Made by a program: the position numbers and the translations under genes. Below, one piece after another: positions 44,034-53,256 of a DNA stretch of 64,000 nt. The stretch comes from Verrucomicrobiota bacterium (GTDB taxonomy: Bacteria; Verrucomicrobiota; Verrucomicrobiia; Verrucomicrobiales; Akkermansiaceae): contig JAFLEH010000004.1 of NCBI GenBank assembly GCA_017301995.1, forward strand, positions 124,001-188,000. Direction: 5' to 3'. How positions within the stretch are numbered: position 1 is the first letter of the stretch; the number at the start of each line of letters is the position of its first letter. The notes under the pieces are model-generated. The model made no database searches, was not told the DNA's origin, and saw only the letters and a list, made by a program, of their open reading frames with translations.

Positions 44034-44435
44034 CGTAGCCGCGCTCGTGAGAGCGTGGTTGCGAAGCGAGGGGGCGAATGAGGGTTGGTTGAAACGAAAC
44101 GCGGAGACGCGGAGGCCGCGGAGGATCTCGCGGAGGAATTCGTGGAGGAGCGGAAACGACCGTAGCCGCGCTCGTGAGAGCGTGGTCGCGAAGCGAGATG
44201 CGAATGAGGGGTGGTCGAAACGAAACACGGAGGCGCGGAGGCCGCGGAGGATTTCGCGGAGAAATGGCGGTGGAGCGGAAACGACCGTAGCCGCGCTCGT
44301 GAGAGCGTGGTCGCGAAGCAAGATGCGAATGAGGGGTGGTCGAAACGAAACGCGGAGGCGCGGAGGCCGCGGAGGATCTCGCGGAGAAATGGCGGTGGAG
44401 CGGAAACGACCGTAGCCGCGCTCGTGAGAGCGTGG
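44034..44435. repeat. tandem array of about 125-bp units with hairpin cores
   Basis: Cores starting CGTAGCCGCGCTCGTGAGAG occur at 44034, 44161, 44286 and 44411: spacings 127, 125 and 125. Each core folds as CGCTC-GTGA-GAGCG. Between cores lies purine-rich sequence with AAACGCGGAGGCGCGGAGG and CCGCGGAGGAT words. Long open frames cross the array on both strands but only reflect the repeat. Together with 44436-44514 this fills the gap between tadA and the next gene. Confidence 0.9.
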
Positions 44436-44463
44436 AGTCCTGCCTCCGTCCGGCCGGTTTGGC

Positions 44464-44487
44464 CACCTTCTCACGAAGGCGGCTACA
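44464..44487. repeat. inverted type-A hairpin with compensatory stem
   Basis: CCTTCTCACGAAGG: on the minus strand CCTTC-GTGA-GAAGG. It has the same GTGA loop and flanking GTAGCCGC as the 44034 cores, but the stem sequence differs by paired changes. Confidence 0.75.
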
Positions 44488-44514
44488 GTGGCGGTTAGGC
44501 GGTTGCGGCGGAAT

Positions 44515-45549
44515 TCAGGCCGCGGCTGGTGCTTGGATCAGGAGGCAATCTTCCAGATAGGGCTGGAGTTCGCGCAGAAGCGGATCGGCGGACGATTGGA
44601 GGCGTGCGGCGAAGCGTTCTTCGATCCGTTGGAGGGTGAATGCCAGGTCGGCGGTGAGGAGATCGTTCGGGGTTCCGCGGGTGACGGCCACCAGGATGGA
44701 ATCGCGGCCCTCGCTGGTTAGAGCGGTCCGCCGGTCCGGCAGATCGCTGGTCGCCACGATGTCGCCCGCCGTGTTGACCACCTGCTTGGCGAGCTTCTGC
44801 ACCGTGGCCTCGATCCTCCGCGGCGAGGCATGCCGCGCCGGATCGTTGCTGGCGTACGAAATCAGCGAGAGTGTCCGCCGATCCAGCAGATAGACCTCCT
44901 CGACCAGAAAACGGTGGGTCTTTTCGAACACGATTTCCTCGTAGGTGCGGCTGGTGAAGAGGGCGAGCATGCGCCAGAAAAACCGGTCCCAAAGCCCCGG
45001 TTGGCGGAACGGCCGGGCCATCGGATTGTACTCCGCGAGCGCGCGCCGGATCGACGCGCGGAGCAGCGGCTCAAGCTGCTGGCTCAGGCTGTCGTCTTTC
45101 GCGCGGGCGGTCGATTGGACCGCCTGATGGATGATCGGCGTGAGTGCCTCGGTTAGATCGGCGTCGGTGAAATCCACCGACTTTGCGGCCGGCGTGGGAT
45201 CGACGAGCGAACCCATCAGCGGGATCTTTCCGAAGAGCGCGGACGGCGATCCAGGGGCGGAGGCCGGGAGGTCCAGCGGCACGGGCGGCACGGGCGCCAC
45301 AGGCGTGAAAAACGGTGAAGGGGTCGCGAAGTCCGGAGGCACCGGACAGGGGACGGGGCATTTCACCATCTGAGGCGCGTCCTCGGTTGCGGACAGCGCG
45401 GGCCACGCGGGCAGCACGATTTTCCGGGAGGAGGCGGATGCCGGTTCGGCCTTGGGTATCGGGGTGCGGCACCAGAACGGAGGGTCGGCCAACGCGGATG
45501 CCGGCGACGGCAGAACGGCCGGGAAGGGGCTGATAGAGGACGCGTTCAT
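44515..45549 (-). CDS. hypothetical protein, second gene of coiled-coil pair
   Basis: A 344-residue protein. The first 130 residues are Pro/Ala/Ser-rich and probably disordered. The remainder is mostly helical: a segment near TPIIHQAVQSTARAKDDSL, an aromatic stretch (LWDRFFWRMLALFTSRTYEEIVFE) and a beta-alpha part with VEEVYLLDRRTLSLISYAS. That last motif is reminiscent of a domain next to OmpA modules in some cyanobacterial proteins (weak impression). No signal peptide. It overlaps the upstream coiled-coil gene by ATGA (45546-45549), so the pair is translationally coupled. Function unknown. Confidence 0.7.
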   Translation of the reverse strand: MNASSISPFPAVLPSPASALADPPFWCRTPIPKAEPASASSRKIVLPAWPALSATEDAPQMVKCPVPCPVPPDFATPSPFFTPVAPVPPVPLDLPASAPGSPSALFGKIPLMGSLVDPTPAAKSVDFTDADLTEALTPIIHQAVQSTARAKDDSLSQQLEPLLRASIRRALAEYNPMARPFRQPGLWDRFFWRMLALFTSRTYEEIVFEKTHRFLVEEVYLLDRRTLSLISYASNDPARHASPRRIEATVQKLAKQVVNTAGDIVATSDLPDRRTALTSEGRDSILVAVTRGTPNDLLTADLAFTLQRIEERFAARLQSSADPLLRELQPYLEDCLLIQAPAAA

Positions 45550-46154
45550 CGGCTTCGGGGAGGGGTTGAGGTTGCCGGGATCTGGATCGCGTCCGCCAGC
45601 GCCCGTGCGGCGCTCGCCAGGCGGGCGAGGTGGCGGTCCCACTCGGGTCTGGAAACCGTCTGGCTCTCATTGGCGGCGATCCGGGCTTCCGCCCAGGCGC
45701 GGAGCTTGGCCAATTCCTGATTGAGGACGGCCGTGAGGCGCGACTCGCGGTCGGTCAGGTGTTGTTGCAGCGAGGTCTGCCAACTTCCCAGGAAGCTGGA
45801 GATTTTCTGCTCGAGCCGTGCTGCGGACTGGGGACTGACCGTTTCGGCACGCAAACTGCTGCTCTGCTGGATCAGGGCGGCCATCCGCTGGATTTCCTCG
45901 CGATGCCGGGCGTCCTGCACCGTCGCATCGTCGCGGGCGCGGTCGGCCAGTCTGCGGACGTTGTCTCGCAACGACTCCAATTGGGCTTCGGCCGTGGTCA
46001 GGCGGTGTTCGACCGCCGAATCCGGGCAGGACCGAGGCTCCTGGGACTCGATGCGAGCCAAGCGATGTTCCAAGTGGTCCAGACGGCGGCCGACGATGAT
46101 TTCGCGGATCCGCTCGACCGCTTGCGATGGATGATTGGGGGATTGGGGGGACAT
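45546..46154 (-). CDS. hypothetical coiled-coil protein, first gene of pair
   Basis: A 202-residue cytoplasmic protein, predicted almost wholly helical with heptad patterns (RRLDHLEHRLARIESQE, EHRLTTAEAQLESLRDNV, RLEQKISSFLGSWQ). Charged and Gln-rich; no enzymatic motif. The start at 46154 is chosen because the open frame upstream is antisense to the sigma factor and not protein-like. It is divergent from the ECF sigma/kinase genes across a 228-base, relatively AT-rich intergenic region, so it may be controlled by or linked to that pair (inference). Confidence 0.72.
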   Translation of the reverse strand: MSPQSPNHPSQAVERIREIIVGRRLDHLEHRLARIESQEPRSCPDSAVEHRLTTAEAQLESLRDNVRRLADRARDDATVQDARHREEIQRMAALIQQSSSLRAETVSPQSAARLEQKISSFLGSWQTSLQQHLTDRESRLTAVLNQELAKLRAWAEARIAANESQTVSRPEWDRHLARLASAARALADAIQIPATSTPPRSR

Positions 46155-46269
46155 ATCAGCTCTCCGTGGGTGCATTCCGCGAAGGGGGGGACGGAATACG
46201 GTTGAGGTGAAGGCGTTAAAATGGGCCAAAATCCGGCTGGATGTAAACAAAAACCTGAATCCTTCGTTT

Positions 46270-46298
46270 TTGCGGATATTTCGCGAGGATTCTAAAAT
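46270..46298 (+). promoter_or_regulatory. putative sigma-70-type promoter for the ECF sigma gene
   Basis: TTGCGG, exactly 17 bases, then TAAAAT, in the AT-rich part of the divergent intergenic region 46155-46382. About 85 bases separate it from the sigma-factor start. Confidence 0.5.
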
Positions 46299-46382
46299 AA
46301 TTCGGGCATTGAAATTCAACGCGTTGCAGGATTTCGCAATATGGGGGAGACAAGGGCGGGGGGGTGTGGTAAACTCCGCCAG

Positions 46383-47048
46383 ATGTCCGAGGGAAACGAA
46401 ACAAACAGGAACGACGACGACGCCATCTTGGTGGAAGGCTACGCCAAGACGCGGAAGAGTCTGATCGCCAAGCTCGACAATTGGGAGGACCAGCGGGCTT
46501 GGGACGAGTTTTACCAAACCTACTGGCGGCTGATCTACGCAGTGGCGATCAAGGCCGGGCTGCGCTCCGATGAGGCGTTCGATTGCGTGCAGGAGACGAT
46601 TCTTTCGATCGCCAAGCAGAGCAAGAAGAACATGTATGATCCGGCGCAGGGATCGTTCAAGACCTGGCTGATGAACATGACCCGCTGGCGGATCAACGAC
46701 CAGTTCCGCAAGCGCCGCAAGGACACCGCGATGGTGGTGGGCGAGTGGGAGGGCGACCGCAAGACGGCGGTGATCGACCGCGTGGAAGATCCCAATGGCG
46801 AGATGCTTTCGAGGTTGTGGGACGTGGAGTGGAAGAAGAACCTGGCGGACGCGGCGCTTTCGCGGGTGAAGGCGCAGGTGTCGCCCAAGCAGTATCAGAT
46901 ATTCGATTGTTATGTGGTGAAGCAGTGGGATGCCAAGCGGGTGCAGGAGCATCTTCACGTGAGCATGGCCCAGGTGTACCTTGCGAAACACCGGGTCGGA
47001 GCGGTGCTGAGGAGGGAACTGGCCAAACTCAACGAAGATGCCGAGTAA
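46383..47048 (+). CDS. ECF-type RNA polymerase sigma factor
   Basis: A 221-residue sigma-70 family protein of ECF size. Region 2 spans about 35-110 (FYQTYWRLIYAVAIKAGL, SDEAFDCVQETILSIAK, FKTWLMNMTRWRINDQFRKRR). Region 4 spans about 155-215, with the helix-turn-helix around LHVSMAQVYLAKHRVGAVLRR. No membrane anti-sigma factor is next to it; instead its stop overlaps the start of a Ser/Thr kinase by 11 bases. This matches ECF groups thought to be controlled by Hanks-type kinases in Planctomycetota/Verrucomicrobiota. Start at 46383 (ATG). Confidence 0.92.
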   Translation: MSEGNETNRNDDDAILVEGYAKTRKSLIAKLDNWEDQRAWDEFYQTYWRLIYAVAIKAGLRSDEAFDCVQETILSIAKQSKKNMYDPAQGSFKTWLMNMTRWRINDQFRKRRKDTAMVVGEWEGDRKTAVIDRVEDPNGEMLSRLWDVEWKKNLADAALSRVKAQVSPKQYQIFDCYVVKQWDAKRVQEHLHVSMAQVYLAKHRVGAVLRRELAKLNEDAE

Positions 47049-49722
47049 AACGCCGCGCCCCGACCCGGTCATTCCGGATCATGAGATGCTCCGCAAGATC
47101 GGTGGCGGGGCGTACGGCGAAGTTTGGTTAGGACGCGGTGTGACCGGAGCGATGCGCGCGGTCAAGGTGGTGTGGCGCGAGGACTTTGACGACGAGCGCG
47201 GCTTCGAGCGCGAGTTCGAGGGGATCCTGAAGTTCGAGCCGATCTCGCGCGACCATCCCGGGCTTGTGAACATTCTCCACGTGGGCCGCGGCAGCAATGC
47301 GGGCGGCGCGTTTTACTACTATGTGATGGAACTGGGCGATGACGTGCGCAACGGCCAGGACATCAACCCGGTCGAATATGAGCCGCGCACCCTGCGGCCC
47401 GATGCGAAAACCAGCACCACGGTGAAACTGGAACTCGCCGAGTGTGTCAGCGTGGGGCTGCGCCTTGCGGAGGCGCTCGGGCACTTGCACGAGCGGGGGC
47501 TCGCCCACCGCGACGTGAAGCCGTCCAACGTGATTTTCGTCAATGGCAAGGCGAAGCTCGCCGACATCGGATTGGTGGCCGCGCGCGGGCAGAGGACATT
47601 TGTCGGGACGGAAGGATTCGTGCCGCCGGAAGGCCCGGGATCCACCCAGGCGGATGTTTATAGTTTGGGGAAAGTGTTATATGAAATCGCCACCGGCAAG
47701 GATCGGTTGGATTTTCCCGAATTGCCTGACGAAATCCCCGACGGATCCGAGCGGAAGCGCTGGCTCGAACTCAACCGGATCATCTGCGACATCTGCGAGC
47801 CACGGGTGAGCAAGCGGCGAATCACCACCGCCGCTGACCTGGCTGAGGCATTGAGATTGCTCCAGCGTGGAAAGAGGCGCCGCCGCGGCATGGCGGGCGC
47901 GGTGTGGCTCACTTCGGCGGTTCTGTTGGGATTCTCGGGCTGGGTGGGATGGAACGCTATCAAGGACAGCGGCTGGCAGTTTCCACATCCGGTGGTGGAA
48001 ACACTTCCGGATCCGGAACCACCTCCGCCCGCGAAGGGACGTCTGCTGCTCGTCACGAATCCGGGCGATGCCGACGTGCTGGACGAGGACGGCCAGTATC
48101 TGGGCACCACGCCGACCACTTTGGAGGGCGATGTGGGCACGGTGCTCCGGTTCACCCTGCGGAAAGCCGGATATCGCGAGGAGACGCTCGAAGAGAAGGT
48201 GGATGAGGGCGCGGTGGACGAATCGAAGACGATCTATCGGGAATTGCAGGTCTTCCGTCCTCCGGAAATCGGGGATGCCTGGCTCGATTTGTTTGGCAAC
48301 AGCTATCAGCCGGTGAACGAGGAGCACATCGGGTTTTCACTGGTGGAGGAGGCCGATTGGAAACGGTTCGCGACCGAAACCAAACGCCCCGCGGATGCCG
48401 GGGAAATCGTCGAGACCACCCAGAATGGCGAACCGTCGAAGGTGGTGGTCTGCCCGCTGGCGGAAGCGGAAGCCTATTGCGCGTGGTTCCGGGACCGGGC
48501 GGTCAAGGCGGGTTATCTAACGGAAGACCACGAGGTGGTTCCGGTGATGGAAACCGCGTTCGACGCTCCCGGGCTGAGCGAACGCGCGCGGGCCGGCGGG
48601 TTCAAGCCGTTCAGGGTCAAAGTGCGGTTGATCGACTATGCGACGCTTGAGCTAACAAGCGCGCCGCCCGGTGCCGATGTCTATCTGAATGGCTCGGCCG
48701 CTGGTTCCACGGATGAGACGTTGGTGTTGGGCAAGATTCCGCCGGGTGACATCGAGATCATCATTGTCAAGGAAGGGTTCAAGCCATACAGCGCGAAGGT
48801 TGGTCTCAAGCCGGGACAGAAATTCCAACAGTTGGTGCGGCTGGTCCAGAATCAGGGCGTGGTTTTCGGAAAAACCTGGGATAACGGCATCGGGATGAGA
48901 TTTGAACCGTTAGGTGGCGATCTGATGGTGTCCGCGTGGGAGACACGGGTTAAGGATTACGAGGTTTTCGTAAGGGAGACCGGCCACGCTCCCGCGCCCC
49001 CGCCGGGATTTCCGCAGGGGCCGGATCACCCGGTGGTCTTCGTTTCGCGGGACGATGCGAACGCGTTCTGCGAATGGCTCACGCAGCGCGAGCGGAAGCC
49101 GGGTGAGGACCGCATCACGGTTTCCCAGTTGTACCGTTTGCCCACGGATTTGGAATGGAGCGCGATGGTTGGTCTCAGCGAAAACCACGAGCTGAGCCCG
49201 AGTTGGCGGGACGCGCACAAGGCTCAGGTGTTCCCGTGGGGAGACGCCTGGCCGCCGCCCGCGAAATGCGGGAATCTGGCGGACAGCTCCGCGGCGGCCA
49301 CCGGCGGCATCGTGGGTGAGAAGGCGATCGCGGGGTATGACGACGGATTCGCCGGAACGTCCCCCGTGGGATCGTTTCCGGCAAACGAACTCAAACTGTT
49401 TGATCTGGCGGGCAATGTTTACGAGTGGGTGGCAGACGACAACTCACCGCTTGACCGCTATCGGTTAGGTGTGTTGCGAGGCGGTTCGTGGACCACCTTC
49501 CGGCGCGACCATTTGTATTCGGGCGCGCGTTATCCGCAGCCCGCCAAGGCGATCGCCGACATCTATGGGTTCCGCGTCGTCCTGGCCCGCGTGCCTCCCA
49601 AGCCCGAACCGGCGCCCGCGGACGAGGATCCCGATGCTCCGGAGGAGAGCGCCGCCGAACCGGCTTCATCGAAAGCGACGGACCCGGGGGATGGAAAACC
49701 CAAGCCATCGAACCAACCCTAA
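47038..49722 (+). CDS. Ser/Thr protein kinase with PEGA repeats and SUMF1-like domain
   Basis: An 894-residue membrane kinase. The cytoplasmic Hanks kinase domain (about 15-275) shows IGGGAYGEVWLG, Lys43 in AVKVVW, HRDVKPSN (157-164) and DIG in place of DFG (176-178). A basic stretch and one membrane helix (about 285-305) lead to a C-terminal region: PEGA-like repeat about 333-395, a degenerate SUMF1-like segment about 415-515, a second PEGA (about 538-600, TSAPPGADVYLNGSAAGST) and a SUMF1/FGE-type domain about 615-855 ending WVADDNSPLDRYRLGVLRGG. Inference: it senses outside conditions and phosphorylates the overlapping ECF sigma factor. Confidence 0.92.
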   Translation: MPSKTPRPDPVIPDHEMLRKIGGGAYGEVWLGRGVTGAMRAVKVVWREDFDDERGFEREFEGILKFEPISRDHPGLVNILHVGRGSNAGGAFYYYVMELGDDVRNGQDINPVEYEPRTLRPDAKTSTTVKLELAECVSVGLRLAEALGHLHERGLAHRDVKPSNVIFVNGKAKLADIGLVAARGQRTFVGTEGFVPPEGPGSTQADVYSLGKVLYEIATGKDRLDFPELPDEIPDGSERKRWLELNRIICDICEPRVSKRRITTAADLAEALRLLQRGKRRRRGMAGAVWLTSAVLLGFSGWVGWNAIKDSGWQFPHPVVETLPDPEPPPPAKGRLLLVTNPGDADVLDEDGQYLGTTPTTLEGDVGTVLRFTLRKAGYREETLEEKVDEGAVDESKTIYRELQVFRPPEIGDAWLDLFGNSYQPVNEEHIGFSLVEEADWKRFATETKRPADAGEIVETTQNGEPSKVVVCPLAEAEAYCAWFRDRAVKAGYLTEDHEVVPVMETAFDAPGLSERARAGGFKPFRVKVRLIDYATLELTSAPPGADVYLNGSAAGSTDETLVLGKIPPGDIEIIIVKEGFKPYSAKVGLKPGQKFQQLVRLVQNQGVVFGKTWDNGIGMRFEPLGGDLMVSAWETRVKDYEVFVRETGHAPAPPPGFPQGPDHPVVFVSRDDANAFCEWLTQRERKPGEDRITVSQLYRLPTDLEWSAMVGLSENHELSPSWRDAHKAQVFPWGDAWPPPAKCGNLADSSAAATGGIVGEKAIAGYDDGFAGTSPVGSFPANELKLFDLAGNVYEWVADDNSPLDRYRLGVLRGGSWTTFRRDHLYSGARYPQPAKAIADIYGFRVVLARVPPKPEPAPADEDPDAPEESAAEPASSKATDPGDGKPKPSNQP

Positions 49723-49737
49723 CATACAACGAACATC

Positions 49738-50145
49738 ATGGTTGAAATCAGCATCGACTACGAAGGCGGGCTTCATTGCAATGCCCTGCACCATCCCTCC
49801 GGCAACCGGCTTGTGACCGACGCGCCGGTGGACAACAACGGCCGCGGCGAGGCTTTTTCGCCGACCGACCTGGTGGCCACGGCGCTTGGCGCGTGCATGG
49901 CCACGGTGATCGGCATCGTGGCAAACCGCAAGGAGCTGGATGTAACCGGTTTGAAAGTCCGGGTGCGGAAACATATGTCGGAGGATCTTCCGCGGCGAAT
50001 CAGCCGGCTGGAGGTGGATATGGACATGCCGCTGGCCGCCGATCACCCGGATCGCAAGGTGCTGGAGGCCGCGGCCAAAGGCTGTCCGGTCCATCACAGC
50101 ATCCACCCGGACATCGAGGTCGTCCTTAATTGGGAATGGAAGTGA
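49738..50145 (+). CDS. OsmC-family peroxiredoxin-like protein
   Basis: A 135-residue OsmC/Ohr fold protein with the two redox Cys in the family positions: Cys53 in ALGACMATV and Cys116 in KGCPVHHS. Such proteins reduce organic hydroperoxides. Subgroup (OsmC, Ohr or YhfA-like) is not settled; the SPTDLVATALGACM motif is closest to the YhfA-like group. It starts 15 bases after the kinase gene and may be in the same transcript, which would tie the sigma/kinase pair to oxidative stress (inference). Confidence 0.9.
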   Translation: MVEISIDYEGGLHCNALHHPSGNRLVTDAPVDNNGRGEAFSPTDLVATALGACMATVIGIVANRKELDVTGLKVRVRKHMSEDLPRRISRLEVDMDMPLAADHPDRKVLEAAAKGCPVHHSIHPDIEVVLNWEWK

Positions 50146-50194
50146 GTCAGTGTGTTAGATTGTTGGGGCTGGCTCGGGTTTCCCTTTGACACCA

Positions 50195-53149
50195 TCAGGG
50201 TCCCTGCACGGCGACGACGCGGATGAAGAGCCGAGTCGCCGGTCCGGCGCTGATGGTGGCGGTCACGGTGACTTCATCGGCCACCGGAGCGCCTGCGGCG
50301 ATGGTGGCGGTAGTGCCGCCGGTGTCGCTCTCCCCGCTGGCCTTCCATTCGCCGAGACCGGTGGACCACTGATAGGAGTAGGTCACATCGGAGGCGAGAT
50401 TCGGGTTGAGGTGATGGTTGAATGTGACCGACGTCGAGGTGGCGCTGACCCGGGTCAGGCCGGCGGTGGCCGCGTTGGGCGCGGTGCCGAAGACCTGCTC
50501 GACGAGATTGTCGATGCCATCCTGGTCGGCATCGCCGGTGGCGCTGAGGTCGGCACCAGGGAAGGCGGAGAAATCATAGCCGGCCATCCAGGAAGCGAAG
50601 GTGTTGGCAGGGCCGGTAGTGACTTGCAGTTTGCCGGTGCCCGTGAGTTCGGATAGAACCGTGCCCGGACCTTCCGCAGCGGCGGATTTGTAGAGTCCGG
50701 CAGCCTGTTGGACCCCGCCGACAAACAGCGTGCCGAGGGTGTCCGTGGCGGTGTGGGTCAGGTTGAGAGTGGCACCGGTGGCAATGCTGACACCGGCTGT
50801 GTCAGCGAGCGAGTCCGTGGTTAGGGTGAGCGTGCCGAGGGTGACGGTGGTGTTTCCGGTGTAACTGTTGGCGGCTCCCAGCGAAAGGGTGCCGGTTCCG
50901 GTTTTCTCAATGCCACCGGTGCCGGAAAGGACTCCATCCAGATTCATGGTGGCGGCTGAATCCACCAGAATCTCGGTGCTCGCCGCGTTGAGCGCCACCG
51001 GTGAAATCACGGTGCAATTTCCGTTTGATCCGGTGGAGGTCGTGCGGATTTTACCGCCGTCCATCTGGAGGGGTTTCGACATGGTGATGGCCCAACCATG
51101 ATTGCCGAAGCCAATCACACTGCCGGTGGCTGCCGCTACACGACCCGGATGGGTGTCGGCATAGGTCGTACCATATTCGAAGGCCAATGTGCCTTCCATA
51201 AGGTCGATGTCCTTGATGTCCATTGTGGTCGAAACAAAGCTGGTATGGTTGGTTCCAACCTTGGTCAGCTTGAAATTTCCGCTCGCGGTGGCACCGGTGC
51301 CGCGTAGGTCCCAGCGGCCGGTCCCACCGATGGCCGAATCACTGGCGAGGGTGAGGTTGAGCACACCATATTGCCTTTCGGATCCGCTGTTGATGATCGC
51401 ACCCGCGCCGCCGACGCCGGTGCCATTGATGATGATAGGCTCGCTTCCGAAGCCGATGGAGTTTACATCGAGAGTCGCGCCGTCCGCCACGGTGGTGCTG
51501 CCGCTGGCGGATCCCAAGCATGCCGTGTTCCCGGACTTGAGCGTGCCGGCGCTGATGGTGGTGGCACCGGAGTAGGTGCTGGTGCCGCTCAGGGTCAGCG
51601 TTTCGGTTCCGCGCTTCTCGAGCGTGCCGCTGCCGCTGATGGGGTTGGACATGGTGGAGACGGCGTCGCGTTCGACGATCAGGGCCGCGTTGTTGACGAT
51701 GGCGCCGGTCCCTAACGATCCATTCGCGCCCTCCAGTCGCACGGTGCCCGCATTGAGGGTGTTCGCACCGGTATAGGCGTTGTAGTTGGAAACCGTCAGC
51801 CCGGCGGAGCCAGATTTGACCAAACCTGTCGGGCCTGCAATGGAATCGCCCGTGAAGGTGTAATCGAGGGTCGCGTTGTTGACGGTTACCGAGGCGGGCT
51901 GGACGCTGCCGAAAATCGTCACTGTCCCGGTCATGGCCGTATCGTCGAAGGTGACTTGGTCCGTATCGTAGAAGACGGTCGAAGCTCCGCCGGTGTCGAA
52001 TTTCCAAGCGGCGGTCGTTTCCATGTCCCAGGTTCCGCCGCCGGTTCCGGTCCACGTGATGTGATCTTCGCCGGAAACCGTCACGTCCAGATCGATGGTC
52101 GAGTTTGTCGTGTTGTGGACCAGCGTGGCCGCCACACGGGACGGCAGGGCGCCGAGGCTCAGGCCGGCAAACCCGAGTCCGCCGATGGAGCCCTCGTAGT
52201 CGATCAACGGATAGGTGCCGACCGCGATGGTGCCTTGCTTGACAATATCGATCACCTGGGTCGGGGCGGTGCCGGCGATGACCGAAAGCCGGTCGGGCAG
52301 CGTGATTTTCACGAAATCGTTCGTCCCACCGCCGATCCGGAACGATGATGATTGGTCGGTGGAAAGAGCCGCCGCATAATACGCTCCTTTGGTACCTGCG
52401 TTGGTGAAATGATCGGGAATGCGCGAACCGACCTGCAGGGCGGCAAGAATGTCGGCGGTGGTGTCGCCTGGATCGAAAGTGAGGACGCGCGCTTCGTCGA
52501 TCTGGCCGTCGAAATAGTTGCTGCCGCCCGGATCGACCGATAGGTGCGGCGTGTTGTGTGCCGGGGCTCCGGCGTAGGTTGATCCCTGTGCGATGCCGTT
52601 GATGTAGAAGGTGGTGGTCCCACCGGCGCGGATCATGGCCAGATGGACCCAGGTGTCCGCGGTGAAGGATCCGGAGATGCCGCCGGATGACCCGATCCAG
52701 GCGGCGTTGTGGGCGCTGGAGGCCCAGCCGTTTGATGCGAGTGAGAGTTTGAACGCGCCGTTGCTGCCGCCCAAGGTGAAAACATCCCCCTGGGTGCCGG
52801 ACATGGAAGCCGCGCGGGCGAACACGCCGAAGGCGAAGTTGTCCGTCGGCAGGCTGGCAAAGAGATTGGTACTGTAGAAGCCCTCGCCTCCTGTCAGAGA
52901 TGTATCGAGATAGGCGGTTGAGTTGGCGGCGAGACTGTGGAAGGCGGCGCTGCCGACTGAGGTGTACCCGCCATTGATCGGGCTGGTGAGATGGCGGCCG
53001 TTGCCCGAACCGTCGAGGGGCAGATTGTTAGCGCCCAGCGAGCCGGTTTCTCCAAGGTGATACTCGGCGAAGGTTGCGATTGTGGCTTGGGCGGCGGGGG
53101 AAAGGGCAGAGGCCGCGGATACGGTTAGGGCGACGATTCTGGAGGACAT
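50195..53149 (-). CDS. secreted LamG-domain protein with autotransporter-type beta-strand repeats
   Basis: A 984-residue exoprotein. Signal peptide (about 1-23), then a LamG/concanavalin-like domain (about 28-240) that closely matches the neighbour at 53257-54048 (AEYHLGETGSLGANNLPLD, GDVFTLGGSNGAFKLSLA, TFYINGIAQGSTYAG). The middle (about 370-840) is made of autotransporter-associated beta-strand repeats (LNAGTVRLEGANGSLGTGAIV, SGATTISAGTLKSG and similar). The C-terminal part (from about 855) has a Ca-type loop, GDADQDGIDNLVEQVFGT, and a terminal beta-sandwich. No PEP-CTERM or barrel domain is visible. Likely surface adhesin or matrix protein. Confidence 0.88.
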   Translation of the reverse strand: MSSRIVALTVSAASALSPAAQATIATFAEYHLGETGSLGANNLPLDGSGNGRHLTSPINGGYTSVGSAAFHSLAANSTAYLDTSLTGGEGFYSTNLFASLPTDNFAFGVFARAASMSGTQGDVFTLGGSNGAFKLSLASNGWASSAHNAAWIGSSGGISGSFTADTWVHLAMIRAGGTTTFYINGIAQGSTYAGAPAHNTPHLSVDPGGSNYFDGQIDEARVLTFDPGDTTADILAALQVGSRIPDHFTNAGTKGAYYAAALSTDQSSSFRIGGGTNDFVKITLPDRLSVIAGTAPTQVIDIVKQGTIAVGTYPLIDYEGSIGGLGFAGLSLGALPSRVAATLVHNTTNSTIDLDVTVSGEDHITWTGTGGGTWDMETTAAWKFDTGGASTVFYDTDQVTFDDTAMTGTVTIFGSVQPASVTVNNATLDYTFTGDSIAGPTGLVKSGSAGLTVSNYNAYTGANTLNAGTVRLEGANGSLGTGAIVNNAALIVERDAVSTMSNPISGSGTLEKRGTETLTLSGTSTYSGATTISAGTLKSGNTACLGSASGSTTVADGATLDVNSIGFGSEPIIINGTGVGGAGAIINSGSERQYGVLNLTLASDSAIGGTGRWDLRGTGATASGNFKLTKVGTNHTSFVSTTMDIKDIDLMEGTLAFEYGTTYADTHPGRVAAATGSVIGFGNHGWAITMSKPLQMDGGKIRTTSTGSNGNCTVISPVALNAASTEILVDSAATMNLDGVLSGTGGIEKTGTGTLSLGAANSYTGNTTVTLGTLTLTTDSLADTAGVSIATGATLNLTHTATDTLGTLFVGGVQQAAGLYKSAAAEGPGTVLSELTGTGKLQVTTGPANTFASWMAGYDFSAFPGADLSATGDADQDGIDNLVEQVFGTAPNAATAGLTRVSATSTSVTFNHHLNPNLASDVTYSYQWSTGLGEWKASGESDTGGTTATIAAGAPVADEVTVTATISAGPATRLFIRVVAVQGP

Positions 53150-53256
53150 GGTTCTGTTAGTTCGGGTTTTATGTCAGACAGCAACAAGACTTCCGGCGGA
53201 GAATCCGGAAGCGGTGGCGGGGAAACGCGGGATGGTTTGCGGGCTGGTCCGCGGTT

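Noticed and set aside
44034..44435. Long open frames encoding Arg/Gly-rich proteins
   Set aside because: They repeat with the 125-bp array on both strands, have no domain or start signal, and follow from the GCGGAGG words.
46155..47072. N-terminal extension of the coiled-coil gene across the sigma factor
   Set aside because: It is antisense to a well-supported sigma factor and its composition reflects codon mirroring; ATG at 46154 is the natural start.
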